Shown here in pieces: positions 44,100 to 52,868 of a stretch of DNA of 64,000 nt. The stretch comes from Lentzea californiensis. GTDB taxonomy: Bacteria > Actinomycetota > Actinomycetes > Mycobacteriales > Pseudonocardiaceae. Numbering within the stretch: position 1 is the stretch's first letter; every line of letters begins with the position of its first letter. Position numbers and translations under genes: made by a program. Under the pieces are notes generated by a model that was given only the letters and a program-made list of their open reading frames with translations, had not been told where the DNA came from and did no database searches. The stretch is from assembly GCF_024648825.1 (NCBI RefSeq), contig NZ_JANBBE010000019.1, positions 62,001 through 126,000 of the forward strand, read 5' to 3'.

Positions 44100-44795
44100 T
44101 CAGCCCTCCTCGGCGATCATCTCCCGCATCCGGGTGAGCGCGCGGTGCTGTGCGACCCGCACCGCACCCGGAGTCGACGAGACCGCCATCGCGACCTCCT
44201 CGGCCGAGAGGCCCACGGCCACCCGCAGCACGAGGATCTCGCGCTGGCGGGGCGGCAGCTTGTGCAGCAGGCGCGTGACCTGGGCCATCATCTCGCCGTT
44301 GACGGCGTGCTGTTCCGGGCCCGTCTCGAGCGACGGGCAGTCCGGCAGCTCCGGCACGACCTCGGCGCGGTTGCGGACGGCGCGACGGCGGGCGTCGGCG
44401 ACCTTGTGCGCGGCGATGCCGTACACGAACGCGAGGAACGAGCCGGGTTCGTAGCGGTACTTCGACAAGGCGCCGAGCACCGCCACGCACACCTCCTGCG
44501 CTATGTCCTCGGCCGAGACCAGCGTGCGCTCCCGGCCGCCGACCCTGGCGCGGCAGTAGCGCACGATCAGCGGCTGGATCCGGCCGAGCAGGTGCTCGAC
44601 CGCCCGTCTGTCTCCGGCAAGAGCGGCATCGACGAGGTCGGCGAACTCGGCTTCGGCGAGCCACTGGTTGGAGATCGGTGCCTGGAGCACCCGACGGCGC
44701 ATGGGCACCGTTGGCCGGTTCCAGGCCTCTGTGCCTTCACCGGGCACGAGGACCGCGACACCGCCACCGGCCCGCACGGCTGTGGGTAGAACCAT
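44100..44795 (-). CDS. shbA: RNA polymerase sigma factor ShbA (group 4-like)
   Basis: A 231-residue sigma factor. Sigma region 2 reads RRAVEHLLGRIQPLIVRYC, then SAEDIAQEVCVAVLGALSKY, then FVYGIAAHKVADARRRA; region 4 reads LPPRQREILVLRVAVGLSAE, then PGAVRVAQHRALTRMREM. The HKVADARR and SAEDIAQEVC blocks are typical of ShbA, which in Streptomyces drives transcription of the principal sigma gene hrdB. Unlike ECF genes it has no neighbouring anti-sigma gene. The ATG at 44795 has GGAGG eight bases upstream and adds an N-terminal extension without homology; the ATG at 44702 is the alternative. Confidence 0.85.
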   Translation of the reverse strand: MVLPTAVRAGGGVAVLVPGEGTEAWNRPTVPMRRRVLQAPISNQWLAEAEFADLVDAALAGDRRAVEHLLGRIQPLIVRYCRARVGGRERTLVSAEDIAQEVCVAVLGALSKYRYEPGSFLAFVYGIAAHKVADARRRAVRNRAEVVPELPDCPSLETGPEQHAVNGEMMAQVTRLLHKLPPRQREILVLRVAVGLSAEEVAMAVSSTPGAVRVAQHRALTRMREMIAEEG

Positions 44796-44883
44796 CCCGG
44801 CGACCTCCTCCACTACAGCGACACTTGGGGCTTCACTGAAGAAGAGACCGCAGCGAGCCGATTGATACCGCCTGCTTCAAAGA

Positions 44884-44942
44884 GGACCACGAAGTCCGCA
44901 CGGGCGGGGGAACCAGCACCCTTTTGGGGTAGAACGTGGTCC
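44884..44942 (-). terminator. Terminator of the cyclopropane-fatty-acid-synthase operon
   Basis: GGACCACG (44884-44891) pairs with CGTGGTCC (44935-44942), and the loop carries an inner ACCC-TTTTG-GGGT hairpin. It begins at the CFA-synthase stop codon. Confidence 0.55.
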
Positions 44943-46168
44943 TAACGGCCCAGTCGTTCGGCCATGCCGAACTGCTGCACCCCCAGGTACCCGACGCGGA
45001 AGCCGGCCTCCGAGTAGGCCAGGTAGAACTCCCACATCCGGCGGAACGTGTCGTCGAAGCCCAGGTCCCGCACCTCGTCCCAACGGGTGAGGAACGTCTC
45101 GCGCCACCGGCGCAGCGTCTCGGCGTAGTCGAGGCCGAACGACCGCGACTCGACGATCTCGAGCCGGGTGTTGTCGCGCACCGAGTCCTCGATCGACCGC
45201 ACGGACGGGATGAGCCCGCCGGGGAAGATGTACTTGTGGATCCAGGTGTAGCTGGCCTTGCTCGCGATCATGCGGTCGTGCGGCATGGTGATCGACTGCA
45301 GTCCCGCCCGGCCGCCCGGCGCGAGCACGCGGTCGAGCACCGAGAAGTACTCTGGCCAGTATTCGGCACCGACTGCCTCGATCATCTCGACGCTGACGAC
45401 TGCGTCGTACCGGCCGTGCTCCTCCCGGTAGTCGCGCAGCTCGACCGTCACACGATCGTGGAGACCCGCGTCCCTCACCCGGTCCAGCGCCAGCTTGCGC
45501 TGTTCGGCGGAGATGGTCAGCGACGTGACCGTCGCACCCCTCTGGGCGGCGCGGATGGCCAGCGCGCCCCAGCCCGTGCCGATCTCCAGCACGCGTGAGC
45601 CCGCGCGCACGCCGGCGTAGTCGAGCACGCCGTCGATCTTGCGCAGCTGGGCCGTGCGCAGGTCGGCGTGCCCGCCCTCGAACAACGCCGACGAGTACGT
45701 CATCGTCTCGTCGAGGAACGTCGCGAACAGCTCGTTCGACAGGTCGTAGTGCCGGTGGATGTTCTGCCGCGAGCCCGCGACGTCGTTGATCTCGGTCTGC
45801 CGCCGCTCCGCCCACCGCCGCATCAGCTGCAGGCTGGGCGGGATCAGCGTCGAGAGCTTCGCCGCGAACACCGAGAGCACGTCCGCGAGCTCGTCGGACT
45901 CCCAGTCGCCCACCATGTAGGCCTCGCCGAAGCCGATCTTGGCGTCGGCGCCGAGGCGGTGGAAGAACTCGCCGGGCCGGACGATCCGCATCACCGGACC
46001 GCCCGCTCCCCACGTCCTGCCGTCAGCGAACCGGACGGTCACCGGCAACGGGCCCGCGGCCTTGCGGAACAACGCCTCGGCGATGCGGGCGCGCATCGGC
46101 GAACGCGGTGCCGTGAACAGCCCGGGCCACATGCCCTGGCCGGGACGGGGCAGGGACAACGTGCTCAT
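44942..46168 (-). CDS. Cyclopropane-fatty-acyl-phospholipid synthase-type methyltransferase
   Basis: A 408-residue SAM-dependent enzyme that methylates cis double bonds of membrane lipids. The family markers are SRQNIHRHYDLSNELFATFL, then DETMTYSSALFEG, the SAM motif VLEIGTGWGALAIRAAQRG, then VSVEMIEAVG and the C-terminal YIFPGGLIPS. It acts on the cytoplasmic face of the membrane. The product may be a cyclopropane or a methyl-branched (tuberculostearate-like) acid. The ATG overlaps the stop of the upstream DUF1365 gene by 4 bases. It is the last gene of a three-gene unit that recalls the FAD / DUF1365 / UfaA1 genes near sigK of Mycobacterium. Confidence 0.9.
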   Translation of the reverse strand: MSTLSLPRPGQGMWPGLFTAPRSPMRARIAEALFRKAAGPLPVTVRFADGRTWGAGGPVMRIVRPGEFFHRLGADAKIGFGEAYMVGDWESDELADVLSVFAAKLSTLIPPSLQLMRRWAERRQTEINDVAGSRQNIHRHYDLSNELFATFLDETMTYSSALFEGGHADLRTAQLRKIDGVLDYAGVRAGSRVLEIGTGWGALAIRAAQRGATVTSLTISAEQRKLALDRVRDAGLHDRVTVELRDYREEHGRYDAVVSVEMIEAVGAEYWPEYFSVLDRVLAPGGRAGLQSITMPHDRMIASKASYTWIHKYIFPGGLIPSVRSIEDSVRDNTRLEIVESRSFGLDYAETLRRWRETFLTRWDEVRDLGFDDTFRRMWEFYLAYSEAGFRVGYLGVQQFGMAERLGR

Positions 46169-46845
46169 CCATGACTCCTGGGGATGATCGGGATACGCCT
46201 CAGGTAGAGGGCGATGCCATGACGGCGGATCAGCGCGGACACGCGCTGGGGCATCAGCGGACGGCGCAGCAGCATGCGCAGCCCCGAACTGCGCTCACCC
46301 TTCATCGTCGCGCTGAAGGTGGTCTTCCCGTTCTGCCGCAACGCGATGGTCACGGACAGCTGGTCTCCCGGCTTCGGCATCTTCATGACGTAGTGGCCGT
46401 CGACCTCGAGGAACGGGGAGACGTAGAACTCCTTGTCGACCGACGCACGGCCTTTGTCGTCAGTGCGCAGCAGATAGCAGTGCCGTCCGCCGTAGGTGTT
46501 GTGCACCTCCGCGGCGACGCACACGAGCTCTCCGGAGGCGTCGTGGCACCAGTACACGGACAGCGGGTTGAAGACGTAGCCGAACACGCGCGCGTTGGCG
46601 AGCATCAGGACCTGGCCGCCGCCGAGGTCGATCCCGTGCCCGGCCAGCCACTCGTCCAGGTTCTCCCGGATGGTCCTCTCCGGTGACCCGAGGTGGTCGC
46701 GGGCATCGAACTTCGCGAACGGGCGCGCCCACCGGGGCAGCCGCGGTAACTCGGCCAGGTCGACCAGCCACATGTAGGCGCGGTGGCTGAACGCCCGGTC
46801 GATGAGCTCGCGGCGGGCGTGCGTGATGACGACGTCGTAGATCAC
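46165..46845 (-). CDS. DUF1365-family protein
   Basis: A 226-residue protein matching DUF1365: YDVVITHARRELIDRAFSHR, then AYMWLVDLAELP, then ARVFGYVFNPLSVYWCHDAS, then VCVAAEVHNTYGGRHCYLL and YVSPFLEVDGHYVM. The conserved VFNPLSVYWC block is diagnostic. The family is nearly always next to a flavin amine-oxidase homologue and a cyclopropane synthase and is needed for fatty-acid modification, though its chemistry is unproven. The GTG at 46845 overlaps the flavoprotein stop by 4 bases (GTGA), and its own stop overlaps the CFA synthase ATG, so the three genes are coupled. Confidence 0.88.
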   Translation of the reverse strand: MIYDVVITHARRELIDRAFSHRAYMWLVDLAELPRLPRWARPFAKFDARDHLGSPERTIRENLDEWLAGHGIDLGGGQVLMLANARVFGYVFNPLSVYWCHDASGELVCVAAEVHNTYGGRHCYLLRTDDKGRASVDKEFYVSPFLEVDGHYVMKMPKPGDQLSVTIALRQNGKTTFSATMKGERSSGLRMLLRRPLMPQRVSALIRRHGIALYLRRIPIIPRSHG

Positions 46846-48080
46846 CACGTGACCCCGAAGTACTGGGCCGCGCGTACTCCCGACGCGCAGCCGTCCTCGT
46901 GGAAGCCCCAGCCGTGGTACGCGCCGGCGTAGGCGGTCACGGCGGTGTTGATCTCGGGCAGACGTCGTTGCGCCGCAACGGATTCCGGCGTGTAGACCGG
47001 GTGCTCGTAGACCATCTTCGCGAGCACGCTGTCCGGGTTCACGTCGTGCGGGTTGAGCGTGACGACGAAGTCGCGCGGCTCGTCCAGGCGCATCAGCCGG
47101 TTCATGTGGTAGCTGACGAGCACCTGGTCGTTCGCCTCGTGGCAGGCCCGCTTGTAGAGGTTCCACGACGCCCGCGCGCCGCTCGCGCGCGGCAGGATCG
47201 AGGCGTCGGTGTGCAGCCAGGTCTCGTTGCGCGAGTACTGGAACGCGCCGAGCACCTCCTTCTCCTCGCGCGTCGGGTCGGCCAGCAGTCCCAGCGCCTG
47301 GTCCGGGTGCGTGGCGATGACGACGTGGTCCGCGGTGTGCAGCACGTTGTCCTCGTCGCGGATCTCCACACCGGCGACGCCACGCGTGACGGCCCTGACG
47401 GGCGTGCCGACGTGCACGGCCTTGAGGCCCTTCACCGCCCGGTCGACGTACGTGCGTGAGCCGCCGACGACGGTCTTCCACTGCGGGGTGCCGCCGATCG
47501 CGAGCATCCCGTGGTTCGCGAGGAACTCGAACAGGTACCAGGCCGGGTACTTCATGCTCAGCGCGGCGCCGGACGACCACACCGCGCTGACCAGCGGCAC
47601 GATGAAGTGGTCGACGAAGTACCGGCTGTACCCGCCGATCGCGAGGAACGCGCCGAGCGTGACGTCGTGCGCCTCCTCGTGGTCGAGAACGCGCTGGGCG
47701 TGCTTGTAGAACCGGGTGACCTCGGCGAGCATGCGCAGGTACCGGGGGTTGGCGGCGTTCTTCGGCTGCGCGAACAGGCCCGGCAGCTTCCTGGCACCCG
47801 CGTACTCCAGGCCGCAGCCGTCGCACCGGACGCTCATCGACATCTCGGAGTCCTGAGTGGACACGCCGAGCTCGCGGAAGAGCCTGATCAGGTTCGGGTA
47901 GGTCCGTTCGTTGTGGACGATGAAGCCGGAGTCGACGTGCACGCCGTCCAGGTCGTGCGTGTGCGCGTGCCCGCCGAGCCGGTCGTCGGCCTCGAACAGC
48001 GTGACGTCGTGCCTGCGTTGCAACACATAGGCGGCCGTGAGCCCGGCGACCCCTGCTCCGATGACGGCGACCTCAGCCAC
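46842..48080 (-). CDS. FAD-dependent amine-oxidase-like flavoprotein of the CFA locus
   Basis: A 412-residue flavoprotein. The dinucleotide fold is EVAVIGAGVAGLTAAYVLQR, then TLFEADDRLGGHAHTHDLDG. GYSRYFVDHFIVPLVSAVWS and the C-terminal VTAYAGAYHGWGFHEDG are typical of the NAD(P)-binding FAD proteins paired with DUF1365. The two characteristic Cys in SVRCDGCGLEYAG are present. It probably oxidises or desaturates an acyl chain or a methylated intermediate. The GTG has GGAGG five bases upstream. Its start overlaps the end of the preceding alpha/beta-hydrolase gene by 8 bases, so four genes are linked. Confidence 0.87.
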   Translation of the reverse strand: MAEVAVIGAGVAGLTAAYVLQRRHDVTLFEADDRLGGHAHTHDLDGVHVDSGFIVHNERTYPNLIRLFRELGVSTQDSEMSMSVRCDGCGLEYAGARKLPGLFAQPKNAANPRYLRMLAEVTRFYKHAQRVLDHEEAHDVTLGAFLAIGGYSRYFVDHFIVPLVSAVWSSGAALSMKYPAWYLFEFLANHGMLAIGGTPQWKTVVGGSRTYVDRAVKGLKAVHVGTPVRAVTRGVAGVEIRDEDNVLHTADHVVIATHPDQALGLLADPTREEKEVLGAFQYSRNETWLHTDASILPRASGARASWNLYKRACHEANDQVLVSYHMNRLMRLDEPRDFVVTLNPHDVNPDSVLAKMVYEHPVYTPESVAAQRRLPEINTAVTAYAGAYHGWGFHEDGCASGVRAAQYFGVTW

Positions 48081-48762
48081 GCGAGCCTCCCAAGGGCACG
48101 TCGAGGCCTCGTGGCGAGGCCTCCCGCATGGCATTCGCGATGCCGGGGGCGACCGGTTCGAGTCCGAGTTCACCGTGGACGAAGGAGACGACCAGCCGGG
48201 TCCAGTCCCGCGCCCTCCTGAGCATCGCGTGCCCGTCGCCGACGACGCTGAACCGCGCCACCCGGTCCGTCACGGTCTTGGCCTGCCGGGCGAACGCCAG
48301 CGACCTGGCCGGGTCCGTCATCCGCTCCTGGTCGCCGTGCGCGATGAGCAGCGCCCTGCCCCTGAGCTGCTCGAACGGCTCACCGGGCACGAGCCACGGC
48401 GCCAGCGCGCACACGGCCACCACGCTCGGGTGGCCGGCGACGCGCAGCGCGGTCCGGCCTCCCATCGAGTGCCCGACCAGCACGACCGGCCTGCCGGGGT
48501 GGAGTTCGGTGATCCTCTCGAGCGCCCACCGCGCGTCCTTCACCGGATCGAGGCTCGGCGCGTTCCAGCCGCGGACCCGGTAGCGCATGTTCCAGACCTC
48601 GACGCCGGGCGCGCGCAGCGCCCGGGCCAGCGGGACCATGCGCAGGTACGCGAGGTTGTGGCGCCGGACGGGTCCGGTGCCGTGTTCCCGTCCGCCGTGC
48701 AGCACGAGCACGACAGCTCTCGTACCGGCCTGCGGTTTCAACACGTCTACCTGCGGATGCAC
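48073..48762 (-). CDS. Alpha/beta-hydrolase family protein
   Basis: A 229-residue serine hydrolase. Opening is TRAVVLVLHGGREHGTGPVR with an HGG oxyanion loop. The nucleophile elbow is VLVGHSMGGRTALRVAG, and the acid and base lie in LLIAHGDQERMTDPARSLAF and SVVGDGHAMLRRARDW. No lid insertion is evident, so the substrate is likely a small ester or lipid. It has no signal peptide. The GTG at 48762 is one of two possible starts (the other at 48744). Its stop overlaps the start of the flavoprotein gene, which makes it the first gene of the CFA operon; it could hydrolyse the acyl products of that pathway. Confidence 0.8.
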   Translation of the reverse strand: MHPQVDVLKPQAGTRAVVLVLHGGREHGTGPVRRHNLAYLRMVPLARALRAPGVEVWNMRYRVRGWNAPSLDPVKDARWALERITELHPGRPVVLVGHSMGGRTALRVAGHPSVVAVCALAPWLVPGEPFEQLRGRALLIAHGDQERMTDPARSLAFARQAKTVTDRVARFSVVGDGHAMLRRARDWTRLVVSFVHGELGLEPVAPGIANAMREASPRGLDVPLGGSRG

Positions 48763-48834
48763 ACCTGCTGTTCGTGAGGCCACGCCCTTCGGCTCGCCCG
48801 TTGAGAGCCAGCTCACACCGGTAGGGTCGGACCC

Positions 48835-49659
48835 GTGATCGACCACATCACCATCTCCACCGAGGCAGGCTCCTTCGACGCCATCGCGTCCGGTCCCGAG
48901 GACGGCCGCCCGGTGTTGCTGCTGCACGGTTTCCCCGAGGCCGCGATCGAGTGGGAACACCAGGTGGCGGTGCTCGGCGTGAACGGTTTTCGCGCCGTCG
49001 CACCGGACCAGCGCGGCTACTCCCCCGGCGTGCGCCCGGAACAGGCGTCCGAGTACACGGTCACGCACCTCGTCGGCGACGTGCTCGCGATGGCGGACTC
49101 GCTGGGCTGGGACACGTTCGACCTAGTCGGGCACGACTGGGGTGGCGCCGTCGCGTGGTGGACCGCGATCGAGCACCCCGAGCGCCTGCGCACGCTCACC
49201 GTCTTCTCCACGCCGCACCCCGCCGCGCTGAAGGTCGCGCTGCAGTCCGATGAGGACCAGGCGATGCGGTCGCAGTACATGCGCGACTGGCGTGAGCGCA
49301 GCACCGAGAAGCGCATGCTCGACAACAACGCGCAGGCCATCAAGCAGATGTTCGAGTGGCGGATCCGGCCCTCGCACGTCGAGGAGTACGTCCAGCGGTT
49401 GAGCGAACCGGGTGCGCTCACGGCCGCTTTGAACTGGTACCGCGCGGGCAAGGCGCACGGTGCCGCGGACAAGGTCGGCGTCAAGACCATGTACGTGTGG
49501 AGCACGGAGGACGTGGCGTTCGGGTCGTTCGCGGCCTTCGAGACCGAGAAGTGGTGCACCGGGCCGTACCGGTTCGAGATGGTCGAGGACGTCAGCCACT
49601 GGATCCCGGAAGAGGTTCCCGAAGCGGCTTCCTCGCTGATCCTCGAGAACTTGAACTAG
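48835..49659 (+). CDS. Epoxide-hydrolase-like alpha/beta hydrolase
   Basis: A 274-residue alpha/beta hydrolase with the epoxide-hydrolase / haloalkane-dehalogenase pattern. The oxyanion motif is LLLHGFPEAAIEW. The nucleophile elbow carries an Asp instead of Ser (DLVGHDWGGAVAWW). The His base lies in VEDVSHWIPEEVPE. A lid segment from residue 140 contains DNNAQAIKQMFEWRIRP. It would open epoxides or halogenated chains by an aspartyl ester intermediate. It is divergent from the CFA-operon hydrolase and its 3' end overlaps the orphan membrane protein gene by 68 bases. Confidence 0.85.
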   Translation: MIDHITISTEAGSFDAIASGPEDGRPVLLLHGFPEAAIEWEHQVAVLGVNGFRAVAPDQRGYSPGVRPEQASEYTVTHLVGDVLAMADSLGWDTFDLVGHDWGGAVAWWTAIEHPERLRTLTVFSTPHPAALKVALQSDEDQAMRSQYMRDWRERSTEKRMLDNNAQAIKQMFEWRIRPSHVEEYVQRLSEPGALTAALNWYRAGKAHGAADKVGVKTMYVWSTEDVAFGSFAAFETEKWCTGPYRFEMVEDVSHWIPEEVPEAASSLILENLN

Positions 49660-50989
49660 CCAGCCACAGCACGAGTGCCGTGTAGGCGCAGAGCACGGCG
49701 AACCCGGCCCAGCCCGGCAACGGGAAGTAGCCCGCCGACGGCGCGTAGTGGGCTGTGACCTGCGGGTGCTCCACCACCGTCTGCTTGACGGCGAAGCCCG
49801 CCGCCGGGGTGAGCCGCAGCAGCCAGTCCGCGACCGAGTCGGGCAGCAGTGGCACCGCGGTCACGGCGTAGGGCACGGCGACCAGCGCCAGTCCGGCGAG
49901 GATCGCCGCCCAGCCGCGGCGCAGCCACACGCCGAGCCCGTACGCCAGGACCGCGCAGAGCGCGAGCGCCGCGGCGACACCGACCACCACCCGGACGTAG
50001 GTCGCCAACGACGTCGTCGCGACGACGATCCCGGCGGGGAGCAGACCCGTGACGAAGGTGGCCGATCCGATGAGGACCGTCCGGGCGGCGAGCACCCGCC
50101 GGGGCGTCTCACGGGCGCCGTAGCGGGCCGCGACGACGAGCACGATGACCAGCGCGATCACCAGTCCGAACAACGCTTTCTCGACGCCGCGCGCACCGCT
50201 CTCACCGATCGGCCCGATGTCGCCGGTACCGCTGACGGTGACGACGCCGTCCTTCTCCACGGCTCCCGAGGCGTTGTGGAACTTCTCCCAGTCGGTGTGG
50301 TTCATCTCGCCGACCGGGCCGCTGTCCCACCGGCCGGCGCCTCCCTCGACGGTGACGTGGTCGAAGACGCCGACGGCCTGGGTGAACCGGACCTGTTCGA
50401 TCGTGCCGCCCAAGCCGGTCTTGCGGAGCGTCAGGTCGCCCGGCGAGGTGGCGAAGAGTCCGACCTGGACGGTCTCCGGGAGTCCTGTGAGCTCTGCGGT
50501 CCCGACGACGTGCCACTGCTCGCCGTCCGCCGACTCGGACCCGGTGATGGTGTCGCCGGAACGGGTCAGCCGCAGCCAGCGAGGAGCCGGGGACGCGCTC
50601 CCGGCGACGTCGTGCACGTAGTCGTGCTGGAACCGCACGCCGTGGGCGCCGGTCATCGCGAGCGACGCGTACCGCGAGCCCTGCCGCAGGCCGTCCTTGA
50701 CGATGATCCCGGACTTCGCCCACGGCACGAGCCCGGCGACGATCTGGTCGTGACCGGGCGGCGGGTAGGTGATCGTCCCGGTCATCGACGTCATCCTGAC
50801 CGTGATGGCGCCTTCGCGGCCGAGGTCCTGGTGCCGGAACCAGAAGGTGTCGCTGACGCTGGACGAGGTGGTGCCCGCGAACAGCAGACCCACCGTGATG
50901 ACGGAGAGGGCCGCGACGGCCAGGGCGATCAGGCGGCCGGGCCTGCGGAACGCGGTCCACTCCCGCCGGAGGAGTTCGGTGCTCGACAT
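49592..50989 (-). CDS. Orphan ABC-2-permease-like membrane protein with a large extracytoplasmic domain
   Basis: A 465-residue membrane protein. The first membrane helix is IALAVAALSVITVGLLFAG; a roughly 240-residue soluble domain follows that resembles a concanavalin-like sandwich (RFQHDYVHDVAG, then WLRLTRSGDTITGSESADGE). The C-terminal part has about five more helices separated by short loops. This is the layout of ABC-2 permeases with an ectodomain inserted after helix 1. No ATPase gene accompanies it, and it diverges from a histidine kinase with 85 bases between the starts. It overlaps the epoxide-hydrolase gene tail by 68 bases. Function unknown. Confidence 0.65.
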   Translation of the reverse strand: MSSTELLRREWTAFRRPGRLIALAVAALSVITVGLLFAGTTSSSVSDTFWFRHQDLGREGAITVRMTSMTGTITYPPPGHDQIVAGLVPWAKSGIIVKDGLRQGSRYASLAMTGAHGVRFQHDYVHDVAGSASPAPRWLRLTRSGDTITGSESADGEQWHVVGTAELTGLPETVQVGLFATSPGDLTLRKTGLGGTIEQVRFTQAVGVFDHVTVEGGAGRWDSGPVGEMNHTDWEKFHNASGAVEKDGVVTVSGTGDIGPIGESGARGVEKALFGLVIALVIVLVVAARYGARETPRRVLAARTVLIGSATFVTGLLPAGIVVATTSLATYVRVVVGVAAALALCAVLAYGLGVWLRRGWAAILAGLALVAVPYAVTAVPLLPDSVADWLLRLTPAAGFAVKQTVVEHPQVTAHYAPSAGYFPLPGWAGFAVLCAYTALVLWLASSSSRGSARKPLREPLPGSSG

Positions 50990-51074
50990 GGTGCTGGTCT
51001 ACGGATCGGCGGCTAACACGGCCCGAAGCGGACTTGTCATGCCGTTGTTAGGTAGTCGCGGGCATGCTGGCGGC

Positions 51075-52196
51075 ATGAGCAAGCTGCGCGGCGGAACCAT
51101 CGGGGTGCGGTTCACGATCCTGTACGCCGCCGTGTTCCTCGTGTCGGGCGTCGGACTGCTGGTTCTGACGTTCCTGCTGTCCGGCGGCAGGATGACCGAC
51201 GTCGCGCCCGCGCCCGGCCTCGACTCGGCGCAGCAGCACGTCCGGCAGCTGCAGGACCAGCTGGCCGAGGTGCACGCGCAGCAGGCACGCCGGCTGCTGG
51301 CCGGGTCGCTGCTGGCGCTGGTCGTGATGGCGGTCGTCTCGCTGCTGGTCGGCCGGGTGCTGGCCCGGCGCGTGCTGCGGCCGTTGCGGACCATCACGAG
51401 CGCCACGCGGCGCATCTCCGCCGACAGCCTCGACCGGCGGCTGGCCGTCGCCGGTCCGGCCGACGAGGTGAAGGGCCTTGCCGACACCATCGACGAGCTG
51501 CTCGAACGGCTGGAGGTGTCGTTCGCCGCGCAACGCCGCTTCGCCGCCAACGCCTCCCACGAGCTGCGCACACCGCTGACGACGATGCGCGCATCACTGG
51601 ACGTCGCGGTCGCCAAGCCCGATCCGGCCGCGTCGACGGTGGCGCTCGCCGACCGCCTGCGCGTGCAGCTCGACCGGGTCGACCACCTGCTCGACGGGTT
51701 TCTCGTGCTGGCCAGGGCGCAGCACGGCGCGCTGGCCGACTCCGCCCCGGTCGACCTCGGCGAGCTCGTGGAGACGGCGCTGCACGACCTGTCCGGCGAG
51801 GTGCGGGCGAAGGGGCTGACCGTGGTGGTGGACGTGCCGCCGGGAACGGCGACTCAGGGAAGTCCGGCGCTGCTGGCACGACTGGTGGGCAACGTCGTCG
51901 ACAACGCCGTGACGCATAACGAGGCCGGTGGATGGGTCCGGGTCTCCGGATCCGTGAGCGAGCAGACGGAGCTGGTCGTCGAGACCGGCGGAGCCGTCTT
52001 CGAGCAGCGGGAGGTCGACCGGCTGACCCAGCCGTTCGAACGGCTCGGCGGCGAGCGCATCGGCTCCTCGGGTCTCGGACTGTCCATCGTGGCCGCGATC
52101 GCCGCCGCGCACGGCGGGCACGTCGCCCTGCTCGCCCGGCCGGAAGGCGGCCTGCGGGTGTCGATCACGCTGCCGGTCGCGGCGGTACCGGCGTGA
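51075..52196 (+). CDS. Sensor histidine kinase (OmpR-partner type)
   Basis: A 373-residue membrane kinase. Two membrane helices (YAAVFLVSGVGLLVLTFLL and LAGSLLALVVMAVVSLLVG) flank a short periplasmic segment of about 38 residues. HAMP follows, then HisKA with the phosphorylated His162 in NASHELRTPLTTMR, then HATPase with the N box NVVDNAVTHN and the G box SSGLGLSIVAAI. The normally conserved first G-box NTGxG is ETGGAV here, so ATP binding may be altered. The small sensor region suggests it reads a membrane signal. Its TGA overlaps the response-regulator GTG by 4 bases. Confidence 0.9.
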   Translation: MSKLRGGTIGVRFTILYAAVFLVSGVGLLVLTFLLSGGRMTDVAPAPGLDSAQQHVRQLQDQLAEVHAQQARRLLAGSLLALVVMAVVSLLVGRVLARRVLRPLRTITSATRRISADSLDRRLAVAGPADEVKGLADTIDELLERLEVSFAAQRRFAANASHELRTPLTTMRASLDVAVAKPDPAASTVALADRLRVQLDRVDHLLDGFLVLARAQHGALADSAPVDLGELVETALHDLSGEVRAKGLTVVVDVPPGTATQGSPALLARLVGNVVDNAVTHNEAGGWVRVSGSVSEQTELVVETGGAVFEQREVDRLTQPFERLGGERIGSSGLGLSIVAAIAAAHGGHVALLARPEGGLRVSITLPVAAVPA

Positions 52197-52858
52197 GGGT
52201 CCTGCTGGTGGAGGACGACGCCGCCCTCGCCGAGGTCGTCGCGGAAGGACTGCGCGACCAGGGGATGCCCGTCGACCTCGCGCACGACGGGCTGGTCGCC
52301 GCCGCGAACCTCGACGTCACCGCGTACGACGTGGTGGTCCTCGACCGGGACCTGCCGGGGCTGCACGGCGACGTGCTGTGCCGGATGATCATCGAGCGGC
52401 CCGGCCGGCCGATGGTGCTGATGCTGACCGCGGCGAGCGCCCCAGGCGACCGGGTCAGCGGGCTCACCCTGGGTGCCGACGACTACCTCGCCAAGCCCTT
52501 CCACTTCCCGGAGCTCGTCCTGCGCGTGCGGGCGCTGGCCCGCCGCAGGCCGGACGCCAGACCCCCGGTGCTGCGCGCGGCCGGGATCGAGCTGGACCCG
52601 GTGCGCCGGACCGTCGTGCGCGACGGGCGGCGACTCGCGCTCTCGGTGAAGGAGTTCGCCGTGCTGGAAGCGCTGCTGGAGGCCTGCCCCGGCTTCCTGA
52701 GCGCCGAGGCCCTGCTGGAGCGCGTGTGGGACGAGCACGCCGATCCGTTCACCAACACCGTCACCGTCACCGTGGGCCGGTTGCGCCGCAAGCTCGGTGA
52801 ACCGCCGATCATCGCGACGACACCGGGAATCGGCTACCGGATCCACGGGACGCAGTAG
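52193..52858 (+). CDS. OmpR/PhoB-type response regulator
   Basis: A 221-residue DNA-binding regulator. The receiver domain (1-120) has the acidic pocket VEDDA, phosphorylated Asp51 in VVVLDRDLPG, Thr in LMLTAAS and Lys in DDYLAKPF. The C-terminal winged helix (about 130-221) includes LSVKEFAVLEALLEACPG, then TVTVTVGRLRRKLGEPP and GIGYRIHG. It is translationally coupled to the kinase (GTGA overlap) and probably controls the divergent membrane protein and perhaps other genes. The GTG at 52193 is the only reasonable start. Confidence 0.92.
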   Translation: MRVLLVEDDAALAEVVAEGLRDQGMPVDLAHDGLVAAANLDVTAYDVVVLDRDLPGLHGDVLCRMIIERPGRPMVLMLTAASAPGDRVSGLTLGADDYLAKPFHFPELVLRVRALARRRPDARPPVLRAAGIELDPVRRTVVRDGRRLALSVKEFAVLEALLEACPGFLSAEALLERVWDEHADPFTNTVTVTVGRLRRKLGEPPIIATTPGIGYRIHGTQ

Positions 52859-52868
52859 ATTCGTGACC

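Noticed and set aside
44100..44795. SigK-type ECF sigma factor, as expected next to a DUF1365 locus
   Set aside because: Sequence blocks fit ShbA, no anti-sigma follows and two terminators separate it from the CFA operon.
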